Positions 30,334 to 39,778 of a DNA stretch of 64,000 nucleotides are shown here, in pieces (the stretch's first letter is position 1; every line of letters starts with the position of its first letter). The notes beneath the pieces are model-generated. The model was not told where the DNA came from and did not search any database. It saw only the letters and a list, made by a program, of their open reading frames with translations. Source of the stretch: Polynucleobacter meluiroseus (GTDB lineage Bacteria; Pseudomonadota; Gammaproteobacteria; Burkholderiales; Burkholderiaceae). The stretch lies in NCBI GenBank assembly GCA_945879115.1, contig CAMDUR010000001.1:122244-186243 (forward strand), read 5' to 3'. The translations under genes were made by a program, and so were the position numbers.

Positions 30334-31336
30334 CAGGGGTTGGTAAACCTAAGTTACTAAGTTCTGAAAAAGTAACCCAAGAAAAATTATCGCTTATCTT
30401 AGAGAGCTTCTTCTTAAGCACCACTTTTTTCGGTTGAATATTCAATCTTCGATGGGTTAAAACATGCTTAATAGATGGCAAATCTATTTGTTGCACATTT
30501 TTTGGTAAAGAAATCTCTTCGGGGAAACTCCAAAGTCCGGCCCAAATACCATGTTCAACTCTTTTTTCTAAAAGAACTTGCCCACCATGAATGACGACCC
30601 ACCATTTCATATCAACTTTTAATACTTTAACTTTTTTAACTTTAAGTGGGATCTTTTGTATGAGGTTTGATTTTTTCGCCACACAAATATTTACAAAAGG
30701 GCAGGTCATTGAACTGGTTCGTAAACACGCAGGGTTCGATTGTGTACAACAAGTTGCTCCAAAATCCATTAGACCCTGGGTATACGTAACTAGATCGTCT
30801 GAAGTTTGTGGCAAAAGAGTCTCGGCATGCGCCCAAAGTTTTTTTACAGCTGCACTTTTACTAAGATCATCTTCTATACCCCAGACTCTCGCAAGCACTC
30901 GTTTAACATTGCCATCCAAAATAGCAGCGGATTCACCATAAGCGAATACTGCAATAGCTGCCGCAGTGGATCTGCCTATACCAGGTAACTCTTCCAATTT
31001 TTTAGGGTCTCTGGGGAAGACGCCATCAAACTGATTAACTACCGTTTGAGCGCACTTATGTAAGTTACGTGCTCGAGTGTAATAACCCATACCACTCCAC
31101 TCAGCCAATACATGATCAATACTAGCGCAATCTAAATGTTGAATTGTTGGAAAACGCTTTAAAAATGCCTGATAGCGCTCAATGACAGTGGAAACTTGAG
31201 TTTGCTGCAACATCACTTCAGATAACCAAACGCGATAAGCGGTTCGATTTTCTTGCCAAGGTAAATGATGTCGTCCTTGTTTTTTCTGCCAAGCAATCAA
31301 CTGCCCTGTAAAGTCCTTTGTTTCAATAAAGTTCAT
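30287..31336 (-). CDS. mutY: A/G-specific adenine glycosylase MutY
   Basis: A 349-residue DNA glycosylase removing adenine opposite 8-oxoguanine. Helix-hairpin-helix and catalytic Asp region: [20 protein letters not shown]...[13 protein letters not shown] (about 110-145); early catalytic Glu in [12 protein letters not shown]-terminal NUDIX-like recognition domain starts near 225. The Fe-S cluster cysteines are spaced C-X6-C-X7-C-X5-C rather than the usual C-X6-C-X2-C-X5-C because of about five extra residues (RTSSM region). The ATG at 31336-31334 overlaps the mutM stop (TAATG); an ATG eight codons upstream is open but less likely. The 3' end overlaps rapZ by 47 bases. Confidence 0.92.
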   Translation of the reverse strand: MNFIETKDFTGQLIAWQKKQGRHHLPWQENRTAYRVWLSEVMLQQTQVSTVIERYQAFLKRFPTIQHLDCASIDHVLAEWSGMGYYTRARNLHKCAQTVVNQFDGVFPRDPKKLEELPGIGRSTAAAIAVFAYGESAAILDGNVKRVLARVWGIEDDLSKSAAVKKLWAHAETLLPQTSDDLVTYTQGLMDFGATCCTQSNPACLRTSSMTCPFVNICVAKKSNLIQKIPLKVKKVKVLKVDMKWWVVIHGGQVLLEKRVEHGIWAGLWSFPEEISLPKNVQQIDLPSIKHVLTHRRLNIQPKKVVLKKKLSKISDNFSWVTFSELSNLGLPTPVKLFLRNLSLAHDGA

Positions 31337-32172
31337 TATCTCTTTTGGCACTTTTGACAAAAATATGTTGATCTCTGACCCTGCACAATTTGTTTGATAG
31401 GCGTCTTACAAATTCGACAAGGCAAGGCGGCACGATCATAAACTTTAGTTTGCAGCATAAAGTGGCCAGGGTCTCCATGGCTATTCACAAAATCTTTGAG
31501 ACTGCTACCACCAGCTTTGATTGCTTTACTTAACGTTTCTTTAATTGCTGATGCTAGTTTTTTTGCTCGAGGTAATGTCAATTTACCAGCAGGCATTTCA
31601 GGGTGAATACCTGCTGAAAATAAACTTTCAGAACAGTAGATATTGCCAACACCAACAACTGCCTGCCCAGCAAGAAGCCACTGCTTGATTGCAATTTGTC
31701 GCCCCTTGGCATGAAGATGTAGATGCTGACCAGCGCAAGCATCACTAAAGTCATCTGAAAAAGGTTCCACGCCTAACTTGGCAATTAGTGGATGTTTTTC
31801 AATTTCACCACTTTCATCGCTAGCCCACAGCACTGCCCCAAACTTTCTTGGGTCGTGAAGGCGCAAAACCTGTTTGCCAAAAAAAATTTCAATACGATCA
31901 TGTTTTTTTAGCTCGTCGCTAGGCTTTAGAAGCCGTAAAACTCCTGTCATTCCTAAATGAATAATTAAATGACCATCATCCATCCTAAATAGTAAATACT
32001 TTCCTCGGCGCTTAATCTGAGAAACTTTTTGACCTAGAAGTATTTTTTCAAGATTTTTAGGGATAGGCCACCTCAAGCGTCCATCATGAATAATGACGCC
32101 TGTAACGGCTTTACCCTGAATAAAGGGCTCTATCCCCTGTTTAGTGACTTCAACTTCTGGTAATTCTGGCAT
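31336..32172 (-). CDS. mutM: Formamidopyrimidine-DNA glycosylase MutM (Fpg)
   Basis: A 278-residue Fpg. The catalytic N-terminus is MPELPEVE (Pro2, Glu3), GVGNIYCSESLF is the helix-two-turn-helix region, and the zinc finger is CRIC...CQKC at the C-terminus with the essential arginine in GQRSTYF. It excises 8-oxoguanine and formamidopyrimidines. Pairing with mutY makes a GO-repair unit, coupled by stop-start overlap. It is divergent from the TPR-LolB gene across 35 bases. Confidence 0.97.
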   Translation of the reverse strand: MPELPEVEVTKQGIEPFIQGKAVTGVIIHDGRLRWPIPKNLEKILLGQKVSQIKRRGKYLLFRMDDGHLIIHLGMTGVLRLLKPSDELKKHDRIEIFFGKQVLRLHDPRKFGAVLWASDESGEIEKHPLIAKLGVEPFSDDFSDACAGQHLHLHAKGRQIAIKQWLLAGQAVVGVGNIYCSESLFSAGIHPEMPAGKLTLPRAKKLASAIKETLSKAIKAGGSSLKDFVNSHGDPGHFMLQTKVYDRAALPCRICKTPIKQIVQGQRSTYFCQKCQKR

Positions 32173-32178
32173 AACCCA

Positions 32179-32201
32179 ATTGTAGGCTGTGAGATTAGAA
32201 T
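32179..32201. promoter_or_regulatory. Back-to-back -10 boxes for mutM (-) and the TPR-LolB gene (+)
   Basis: On the minus strand TACAAT (bases 32184-32179) is exactly six bases before the mutM ATG. On the plus strand TAGAAT (32196-32201) is exactly six bases before the ATG at 32208. Neither gene has a Shine-Dalgarno, so both look leaderless within a 35-base spacer. Confidence 0.5.
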
Positions 32202-32207
32202 GTGCTT

Positions 32208-33674
32208 ATGACAAATAAATTGAAATTTTGGTTAATTACTGTTCTTTTATCAGTAAGCACTCCAATAATGGCCAATAAGGCAGGTGATGCTAATGGTTTA
32301 TCTGCAGAACAAGTATTTCAAGTCTTAGCCTCTGAAATTGGTCTGCAACGTGGCGAGGCGGGTATCGCTTACCAAACATATATTGGCCTCGCGAGAAATA
32401 CTAGAGATGGTCGCCTTGCTCAAAGAGCAATGGAGATTGCTATTGCGGCCAACTCCCCTAATCTAGCTTTAGAAGCAGCCAGACTTTGGGATGAGCTAGA
32501 CCCAATAGAAGCTAAAAAAATATTCAGCACCCTTCTCATGATTAATCAACGCTGGACTGAGAGTATTGCGCCCGCTCAAGCCCAGTTAAAAAATACTAAA
32601 AGCTTAAGTGAAAAAGAAAAGCTTATTAATTCTTGGCGCCCATTGATCGCTAGATCTCAAGATGAAGATGCTGGCTTAATTGCTTTTTATGAGATCACGC
32701 GCACCACAATTCAGCAAATAGATAATGAAGATATTCTTTACTTATTCTCCCTGGCAGCCGAAAAATCAAAGCAGTTCAATGAGATGGAGAAAACATTAAA
32801 GCGTTTGATTAAAAAAAATCCAAATAATCACAGCGCATTGAATGCCCTAGGCTACTCATATGCCGATAGAGGTATTAAATTAAACGAAGCGGCAGTATTT
32901 CTAGAAAAAGCACAAAAGTTGGCGCCAAAAGATATGTTGATCCTCGATAGCGTTGCTTGGGCCAACTATAAGCTGGGTAAAAAAGAATTGGCCATAGAGC
33001 AACTTCAACAAGCGTTCGGATCGCAACCAGAGGCTGAGATTGGGGCGCACCTTGGAGAGGTTTTGTGGGTGTCATCAAATAAAGAAGCTGCTGATATTGC
33101 ATGGCGTAAAGCAGAATCAATTGACGCTAACAATAAAACCTTAAAAGAAACTCTTGAGCGTCTTTGGCCTATGCGGGTGCCTAGCCCAAAAATAGTTGGT
33201 AATCAACAACTGTGGGATGGTCGCTTTGGAGTTAAGATAACAGGACAAAAATCAACCAATGGTGGCAGCGGAGGTTTTACCTTATCGCATGATGGCCAGA
33301 CAGATGTTCTTGATATCAGAAATCCTCTCGGTGGCTCTCTAGCCAAAATAACAATCACCGCCTCTGGTGCAAAGTTAGAAGATGGTGACAAAGTATTTGA
33401 AGCACATGATGCTGACTCACTACTTCAAAATTATTTAGGGTTACCTCTTCCGGCAAGAGGTCTATCTTATTGGTTAAATGGCCAAGCTAGAATTGGCTCC
33501 TCCGCCAAAATTGAAAGAGACCCAGCTAATAGAACGATCAAAATGATTCAGGATGGTTGGTTAATGAATTTTTCTTGGAATGAAAAAAATCAACTTGAAA
33601 AAATGGATTTAGAACGCCAAACATCAGATGGCCCTATTGTTATTAAGCTACTTTTCGAGCCTGTCGATAATTAA
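32208..33674 (+). CDS. TPR protein fused to an outer-membrane lipoprotein-receptor LolB domain
   Basis: About 488 residues. An N-terminal signal (LKFWLITVLLSVSTPIMA) precedes an alpha-helical TPR region (about 55-320; clear repeats at NALGYSYADRGIKLNEAAVF and WANYKLGKKELAIEQL). A C-terminal LolB-like domain follows from about 335 (NPLGGSLAKITI, DADSLLQNYLGLPLPA, LSYWLNGQ). LolB accepts lipoproteins from LolA and inserts them in the outer membrane. The gene is directly upstream of ispE, the usual lolB place. No cysteine occurs anywhere in the protein, so it has no lipobox and cannot itself be a lipoprotein. A GTG at 32202 is an alternative start; I prefer the ATG with a -10 box six bases upstream. 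Confidence 0.85.
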   Translation: MTNKLKFWLITVLLSVSTPIMANKAGDANGLSAEQVFQVLASEIGLQRGEAGIAYQTYIGLARNTRDGRLAQRAMEIAIAANSPNLALEAARLWDELDPIEAKKIFSTLLMINQRWTESIAPAQAQLKNTKSLSEKEKLINSWRPLIARSQDEDAGLIAFYEITRTTIQQIDNEDILYLFSLAAEKSKQFNEMEKTLKRLIKKNPNNHSALNALGYSYADRGIKLNEAAVFLEKAQKLAPKDMLILDSVAWANYKLGKKELAIEQLQQAFGSQPEAEIGAHLGEVLWVSSNKEAADIAWRKAESIDANNKTLKETLERLWPMRVPSPKIVGNQQLWDGRFGVKITGQKSTNGGSGGFTLSHDGQTDVLDIRNPLGGSLAKITITASGAKLEDGDKVFEAHDADSLLQNYLGLPLPARGLSYWLNGQARIGSSAKIERDPANRTIKMIQDGWLMNFSWNEKNQLEKMDLERQTSDGPIVIKLLFEPVDN

Positions 33675-33677
33675 TCT

Positions 33678-34538
33678 ATGGCAGCAACAATCCATATTCT
33701 TGCCCCTGCAAAAGTTAACCTTTTTTTGCATATCACTGGTCAAAGGCCTGATGGTTATCACTTGCTACAGACGATTTTTCAATTAATCGATCTGCATGAT
33801 GAAATCACCATCAAAAAAACAGAGGATGGGCTAATTACTAGAATAAGTGGTCCTCAAAATATTCCTGCTGAGCAAGATTTAGTCGTTAAAGCTGCCAAAC
33901 TAATTCAAAGCAAGGCTCAAACTAAATTTGGCTGTGAGATTTCATTAAAAAAAAATATCCCAATAGGTGCTGGACTTGGAGGAGGCTCCTCAGATGCTGC
34001 TAGCGTCTTATGGGGGCTAAACGAATTATGGGAAACCGGGCTAAAACGCAAAGATCTTAGGCTCTTAGGTTTAGATCTTGGGGCTGATGTACCCTTCTTT
34101 CTATTAGGAAAAAATGCTTTTGCGGAGGGTGTGGGAGAGGTTTTATATCCTATAGATCTTCCTAAAAAAACGATATTTATTATTTATCCAAATCTCCACA
34201 TTTCGACTGAAGAGGTCTTTAAATCTTCAAATTTGACGAGGAATCACCCAACCGTTACAATCTTAGACTTTATTGAAGCACCTCTTCAGGATCAATTCGG
34301 CTGTAACGATTGCGAGAAAGTGGTGGTTCAAAAGTATCAGGCAGTTGCTGATGCAATTGAGTGGTTAATTCAAAAGGCTCCTTTATCGAGCCCAAGGATG
34401 TCAGGATCAGGTAGTAGTGTTTTTACGGTCGTTGATCATGAGTTAGCCTCACAGTTGTTGAAACAGCTACCTAATCAGTGGCTAGGATTTGTAGCGCAGG
34501 GGCTTTCACAGCACCCGTCCTACGGTTCAAGTTCATAG
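33678..34538 (+). CDS. ispE: 4-diphosphocytidyl-2-C-methyl-D-erythritol kinase
   Basis: A 286-residue GHMP kinase of the MEP isoprenoid pathway. The substrate-binding start APAKVNLFLHITGQRPDGYH, the ATP loop PIGAGLGGGSSDAASVLWGL (about 95) and the C-terminal motif SPRMSGSGSSVFTV are all present. It lies three bases after the TPR-LolB gene and 13 bases before tRNA-Gln, the ancestral lolB-ispE-tRNA-prs order. Confidence 0.97.
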   Translation: MAATIHILAPAKVNLFLHITGQRPDGYHLLQTIFQLIDLHDEITIKKTEDGLITRISGPQNIPAEQDLVVKAAKLIQSKAQTKFGCEISLKKNIPIGAGLGGGSSDAASVLWGLNELWETGLKRKDLRLLGLDLGADVPFFLLGKNAFAEGVGEVLYPIDLPKKTIFIIYPNLHISTEEVFKSSNLTRNHPTVTILDFIEAPLQDQFGCNDCEKVVVQKYQAVADAIEWLIQKAPLSSPRMSGSGSSVFTVVDHELASQLLKQLPNQWLGFVAQGLSQHPSYGSSS

Positions 34539-34551
34539 GAGTAGATGCGAG

Positions 34552-34628
34552 AGGGGAGTCGCCAAGTTGGTTAAGGCACTGGATTTTGATTCCAGCATGC
34601 GAAGGTTCGAGTCCTTCTTCCCCTGCCA
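34552..34628 (+). tRNA. tRNA-Gln (anticodon TTG)
   Basis: A 77-base cloverleaf including an encoded CCA. Acceptor AGGGGAG (34552-34558) pairs with TTCCCCT (34618-34624), discriminator G. Anticodon stem CTGGA/TCCAG encloses loop TTTTGAT, anticodon TTG at 34586-34588. The T arm is GAAGG-TTCGAGT-CCTTC. It reads CAA (and possibly CAG) codons. It lies between ispE and prs. Confidence 0.97.
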
Positions 34629-34689
34629 ACACTCAGATGTCGCATAATCTAAATACTCATTCAAAATATCAAATATGACACGAGGCTAC

Positions 34690-35646
34690 ATGCATCCTGA
34701 AACTATGATGGTTTTTACTGGTAACGCTAACCCCACTCTAGCAAAAGCTGTGGCAGATCATCTTCAACTACCACTGGGTAAAGCCGAGGTTGGTAGATTC
34801 TCCGATGGAGAGATACAGGTAGAAATTCAAGAGAACGTTCGCGGAAAGCATGTTGTCGTGATTCAATCGACTTGCGCGCCAGCTAACGATAACCTCATGG
34901 AACTGATGATCATGGTAGATGCTCTAAAACGTTCATCAGCCGGAAGAATTACAGCAGTAATCCCTTACTTTGGTTATGCACGCCAAGACAGAAGACCTCG
35001 TTCAGCCCGTGTTGCTATTTCGGCAAGGCTTGTAGCCAATATGCTTCAGCAAGTTGCAGGCGTTGATCGTGTTTTAACGATGGATCTTCATGCCGATCAA
35101 ATCCAGGGATTCTTTGATATTCCTGTTGATAATATTTATGCATCGCCCATTCTTTTGACAGACCTTCAGTCTAAAAAAGGGCCTGATCTACTCGTAGTCT
35201 CTCCAGACGTTGGTGGCGTTGTAAGAGCTAGGGCGCTTGCTAAACAACTGGATTGCGATCTCGCTATTATTGATAAGCGCCGTCCAAAGGCTAACGTTTC
35301 TGAAGTGATGCATGTGATTGGTGAAGTAGATGGTCGTCACTGTGTGATTATGGATGACATGATTGACACCGGAGGCACTCTTTGCAAAGCAGCTCAAGTA
35401 CTTAAGGAGCGTGGCGCTAAAAGCGTTGTTGCTTACTGTACCCACCCAGTTTTATCTGGTGGTGCTGTAGGTAGAATTGCTGAATCTGCTCTTGATGAGG
35501 TAGTTGTTACAGACACCATTCCACTTAATGATGAAGCTAAAAAATGTAGCAAAATCAGAGTCTTATCAACAGCGCCATTGCTAGCTGAGACCCTTTCTCG
35601 CATTAGCACAGGTGACTCAGTGATGTCATTGTTCACCGATTCTTGA
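34690..35646 (+). CDS. prs: Ribose-phosphate pyrophosphokinase
   Basis: A 318-residue PRPP synthase. Motifs: [36 protein letters not shown], the [20 protein letters not shown] flexible loop and the PRPP loop [13 protein letters not shown] (about 225). It makes PRPP for nucleotides, His, Trp and NAD. I chose the ATG at 34690 because GAGG lies just before it; an in-frame ATG at 34675 has no ribosome-binding site and adds five residues. It may be cotranscribed with the tRNA upstream. Confidence 0.95.
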   Translation: MHPETMMVFTGNANPTLAKAVADHLQLPLGKAEVGRFSDGEIQVEIQENVRGKHVVVIQSTCAPANDNLMELMIMVDALKRSSAGRITAVIPYFGYARQDRRPRSARVAISARLVANMLQQVAGVDRVLTMDLHADQIQGFFDIPVDNIYASPILLTDLQSKKGPDLLVVSPDVGGVVRARALAKQLDCDLAIIDKRRPKANVSEVMHVIGEVDGRHCVIMDDMIDTGGTLCKAAQVLKERGAKSVVAYCTHPVLSGGAVGRIAESALDEVVVTDTIPLNDEAKKCSKIRVLSTAPLLAETLSRISTGDSVMSLFTDS

Positions 35647-35650
35647 TTAT

Positions 35651-35681
35651 TTGTAGTTTTTAAAGCTATTTAAGCTAAAAT
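35651..35681 (+). promoter_or_regulatory. Putative promoter of rplY
   Basis: TTGTAG (35651-35656) and TAAAAT (35676-35681) separated by 19 bases. Transcription would start near 35688, at the beginning of the leader hairpin. Moderate match only. Confidence 0.35.
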
Positions 35682-35686
35682 AGAGG

Positions 35687-35716
35687 GCTTTCCTGGTTGG
35701 TCGCGATTGGGAAAGC
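35687..35716 (+). promoter_or_regulatory. Hairpin in the rplY leader, possible L25 autoregulatory element or prs terminator
   Basis: GCTTTCC (35687-35693) pairs with GGAAAGC (35710-35716), extendable outwards by A-U and G-U pairs; loop 16 bases. A T-rich stretch (TTTTAATTTATTTA) follows. It sits between the prs stop and rplY, whose own Shine-Dalgarno (GGAG) is downstream. In E. coli L25 represses its own mRNA through a leader, so a related control is plausible; a prs terminator is the alternative. Confidence 0.4.
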
Positions 35717-35743
35717 TTTTAATTTATTTATATTGGAGTTCAC

Positions 35744-36382
35744 ATGAAAGTTGTCGCTTACGAACGTAGCGTACAGGGAACTGGTGCGAGCCGCCGCCTG
35801 CGCATCACTGGCAAAACGCCTGGTGTTATTTATGGTGGTACACAAACCCCTCAAGCTATTGAGTTAGATCACAATGCTCTCTTCCACGCATTGCGTAAAG
35901 AATCATTCCACTCATCAATTTTGGATATTGAAATTGCTGGTAAGAGCCAAAAAGCTCTTCTCCGTGATTATCAAATGCATCCATTTAAGCCGTTGGTTCT
36001 TCACATCGACTTCCAACGTGTTGATGCCAACCAAAAAATTCACGTTAAAGTGCCTTTACACTTTATTAATGCTGAAATCGCACCCGCTGTTAAATTAGGC
36101 GGCGCATTAATTAGTCACATTGCCACTGATATGGAAGTGACCTGCCTACCAGCTGACTTGCCAGAATTTATTCAAGTTGACTTGAGTAAGATTGAAGTTG
36201 GTCATTCTGTGCACGTTAAGGATATTCCTTTACCAAAAGGTGTAACGCTTGTATTACACCTTGAACAAGAAAATCCAGTGGTTGCTAATGCTCGTATACC
36301 TTCTGTTAAAGCTGAAGTTGAAGTTGCAGCACCCGCAGCAGCAGCGGTTGCGGCACCTGCAGCTAAAGAAGAAAAGAAGTGA
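35744..36382 (+). CDS. rplY: 50S ribosomal protein L25/general stress protein Ctc
   Basis: A 212-residue CTC-type L25: an N-terminal 5S rRNA-binding domain (about 1-95; [19 protein letters not shown]) and the extra C-terminal TL5 domain (about 96-185; [31 protein letters not shown]). A low-complexity Ala/Val/Glu tail ends the protein. It binds 5S rRNA in the large subunit. A GGAG ribosome-binding site precedes the ATG and a strong terminator follows the stop. Confidence 0.96.
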   Translation: MKVVAYERSVQGTGASRRLRITGKTPGVIYGGTQTPQAIELDHNALFHALRKESFHSSILDIEIAGKSQKALLRDYQMHPFKPLVLHIDFQRVDANQKIHVKVPLHFINAEIAPAVKLGGALISHIATDMEVTCLPADLPEFIQVDLSKIEVGHSVHVKDIPLPKGVTLVLHLEQENPVVANARIPSVKAEVEVAAPAAAAVAAPAAKEEKK

Positions 36383-36397
36383 TTTTTTAGCGTCTAT

Positions 36398-36426
36398 AAA
36401 AACCCGCGCATGCGCGGGTTTTTTTT
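36398..36426 (+). terminator. Intrinsic terminator after rplY
   Basis: A perfect palindrome of AACCCGCGCA and TGCGCGGGTT (36401-36420), flanked by A and T runs that lengthen the stem, followed by T to 36426. GC-rich stem plus U tract, 16 bases after the rplY stop. Confidence 0.93.
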
Positions 36427-36442
36427 CGAACCAAATTTAGTC

Positions 36443-36448
36443 TAAAGT
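36443..36448 (+). promoter_or_regulatory. Putative -10 box of pth, six bases before the ATG
   Basis: TAAAGT, six bases, then the pth ATG at 36455. It lies just after the rplY terminator, so a new promoter is needed here. No Shine-Dalgarno. Confidence 0.4.
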
Positions 36449-36454
36449 AGCGTT

Positions 36455-37852
<1,398 letters not shown>

Positions 37853-37861
37853 TTAGCTAGT

Positions 37862-38461
37862 TTATATCGGTTTAGGTGCTAAAAGACTGCCTATTGCTAT
37901 TCCTGAGCGGATGGTACGCTGAATTACCCAAAATTCTCCATTTTCAGGGGCATCTTGCAATACTCTTTCTGGATCAATGGTTTTAGGGTGCTCGATGTAT
38001 ATAAATGAGTTTTTATTATTTTTAGTAATTCGGATGGCTATTTTTAATGCCTTAGCAAACAAGCTTTCATCTGCAAAAGGTGGGTCAATAAAAGTAATGT
38101 CCACTGATTTATCAGGTAACTTTTGCGCAAAGTTAATGGCATCTACTTTAAAAATATCAATCAATCCTAAATTATTAGCATGACCAAGATTTACTTTGTT
38201 TTTATTTAATACTTCTACGGCCTTAGCAGATAACTCCAGCATTTGTACTGATTTAGCTCCACGAGAAATAGCTTCAAAACCTAAAGCTCCTGTCCCGGCA
38301 AACATATCTAAACAAACGAGATCATCTAAACGTTGACCCAAACAATTAAAGAGCGTTTCACGGGTCCTATCAGCCGTCGGTCTTAAACCAGGTAGATCGG
38401 CAACTTGTAAGAGTCGTCCGCGCCACTCACCACCAATAATTCTTACCTTGCCCCCACTCAT
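37862..38461 (-). CDS. rsmD: 16S rRNA (guanine(966)-N(2))-methyltransferase
   Basis: A 199-residue SAM methyltransferase. RIIGGEWRGRLLQVADLPGL and LRPTADRTRETLFNCL mark the RsmD N-terminus, CLDMFAGTGALGFEAISRGA is motif I and FIDPPF the catalytic motif IV. It methylates G966 of 16S rRNA. It is upstream of coaD, the conserved order, and overlaps the preceding M16 gene by four bases. Confidence 0.95.
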   Translation of the reverse strand: MSGGKVRIIGGEWRGRLLQVADLPGLRPTADRTRETLFNCLGQRLDDLVCLDMFAGTGALGFEAISRGAKSVQMLELSAKAVEVLNKNKVNLGHANNLGLIDIFKVDAINFAQKLPDKSVDITFIDPPFADESLFAKALKIAIRITKNNKNSFIYIEHPKTIDPERVLQDAPENGEFWVIQRTIRSGIAIGSLLAPKPI

Positions 38462-39777
38462 GGTGCTCCAACAACAACCGTAACCAATTTATCAACATCC
38501 AAATTTTTCTTAAAAGCAGCTATAACTTGCTCCCGAGTTACCGCAAGCATTTGATCAGTCCATGTATCCAAAGTATCCAATGGTAAATCATTCCATGCAA
38601 TGCTAGCAACGTTATCTAATATCTTTTTATTACTATCAATACGAAGAGGAAAACCATTAATTAAATTACTTTTTGCAGCAACCATTTCAACCTCTGTTGG
38701 GCCAGACTCAACAAAATCAGAAATAGTTTTACGCATAACATCAACAGCTAATTCTGCTTGCTCTTTTTTAGTTTGCATACCGGCAACAAATGGGCCCACC
38801 TGTCTTCCTGGCGCCACATAACTAAAAATACTGTACGCCAAACCTCTTTTTTCACGAACCTCACTTGTTAGTCGTGATACAAAGCCACCCCCACCTAAAA
38901 TATAATTTCCCAATAAAATTGGAAAGTAATCAGGATCTTTTCGAGAAATAGTTGGCATGCCTATTGATATATGCGCCTGCTGAGCAGCATGAGGGATTTT
39001 TATTACTTTTTGTTCTGGTGATTTTTTTTCAAATAATTTAACTTCAGGCGCTTTAGTTAATACCTTAGCCTTTATAGGTAAGGTCGCCATTAAACGGCTA
39101 ATTATTAAATCGGCTTCTTGTCGATTAATATCTCCAACAATGGTTATTTTGGCATCCTGTACCGCATATCTAGATTTGTAAAAATCAATCATGTCAGCAC
39201 TTGTGATTGACTCAATCGTGACGACTGTTGGCGTCTTACCGAATGGATGATCTCCGTATATTTGACGATCAAACTCTTTACTTAAAATAAATTCAGGCTT
39301 TAGATTTGATTCCTTGATCGCAGAAATCACTCTGGCTTTTTCCCGCATCACAATTTTTTGATCGAATATTGGTTCTTTCAAAATATCTGCAGCCAATTTA
39401 ATAAGCTCATTTCGACGCTTTTCATCGCTTAAAGTTCTTAAACGCATACTGGCTTTTTCAGCACCCGCACTAAAGCTTAAACTGGCACCCAAGCTAGCTA
39501 AATGATCAGCTGTTTCTGACTCAAGAATTACTCGCTGACCAACCTTTGAGCCCTTATCAATGAGTGATGCAGTCATTGATGCCAAGCCTAATTTATTGAT
39601 TGGATCTCCCACAGAGCCAGCAAACCAATCAACTTGTATATCTAACATAGGAATTGTTTTTGCTTCTACTAGGTATATTTTGGATCCGTTTGAGTGAGTC
39701 CACTGTTGAATTGGTATTCCAGCAACTACTGGCAACGATATAAGAGTAAATAAAATTAAGGCTAAATATTTTTTCAT
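38458..39777 (-). CDS. M16 family peptidase homologue, zinc site lost (probably the non-catalytic partner)
   Basis: A 439-residue M16 protein with a signal peptide (MKKYLALILFTLISLPVVAG). At the place of the HxxEH zinc motif it reads GLASMTASLIDKG, so the catalytic residues are missing. The C-terminal glycine-rich region GNYILGGGGFVSRLTSEVRE and the RGLAYS motif are kept. Such proteins act as the inactive half of an M16B heterodimer. It starts one base after its catalytic neighbour. Predicted periplasmic; substrate unknown. Confidence 0.9.
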   Translation of the reverse strand: MKKYLALILFTLISLPVVAGIPIQQWTHSNGSKIYLVEAKTIPMLDIQVDWFAGSVGDPINKLGLASMTASLIDKGSKVGQRVILESETADHLASLGASLSFSAGAEKASMRLRTLSDEKRRNELIKLAADILKEPIFDQKIVMREKARVISAIKESNLKPEFILSKEFDRQIYGDHPFGKTPTVVTIESITSADMIDFYKSRYAVQDAKITIVGDINRQEADLIISRLMATLPIKAKVLTKAPEVKLFEKKSPEQKVIKIPHAAQQAHISIGMPTISRKDPDYFPILLGNYILGGGGFVSRLTSEVREKRGLAYSIFSYVAPGRQVGPFVAGMQTKKEQAELAVDVMRKTISDFVESGPTEVEMVAAKSNLINGFPLRIDSNKKILDNVASIAWNDLPLDTLDTWTDQMLAVTREQVIAAFKKNLDVDKLVTVVVGAP

Positions 39778-39778
39778 A

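Noticed and set aside
34478..34678. 66-codon open frame across the end of ispE and the tRNA
   Set aside because: It covers the whole tRNA-Gln gene, has no recognisable protein features and no ribosome-binding site.
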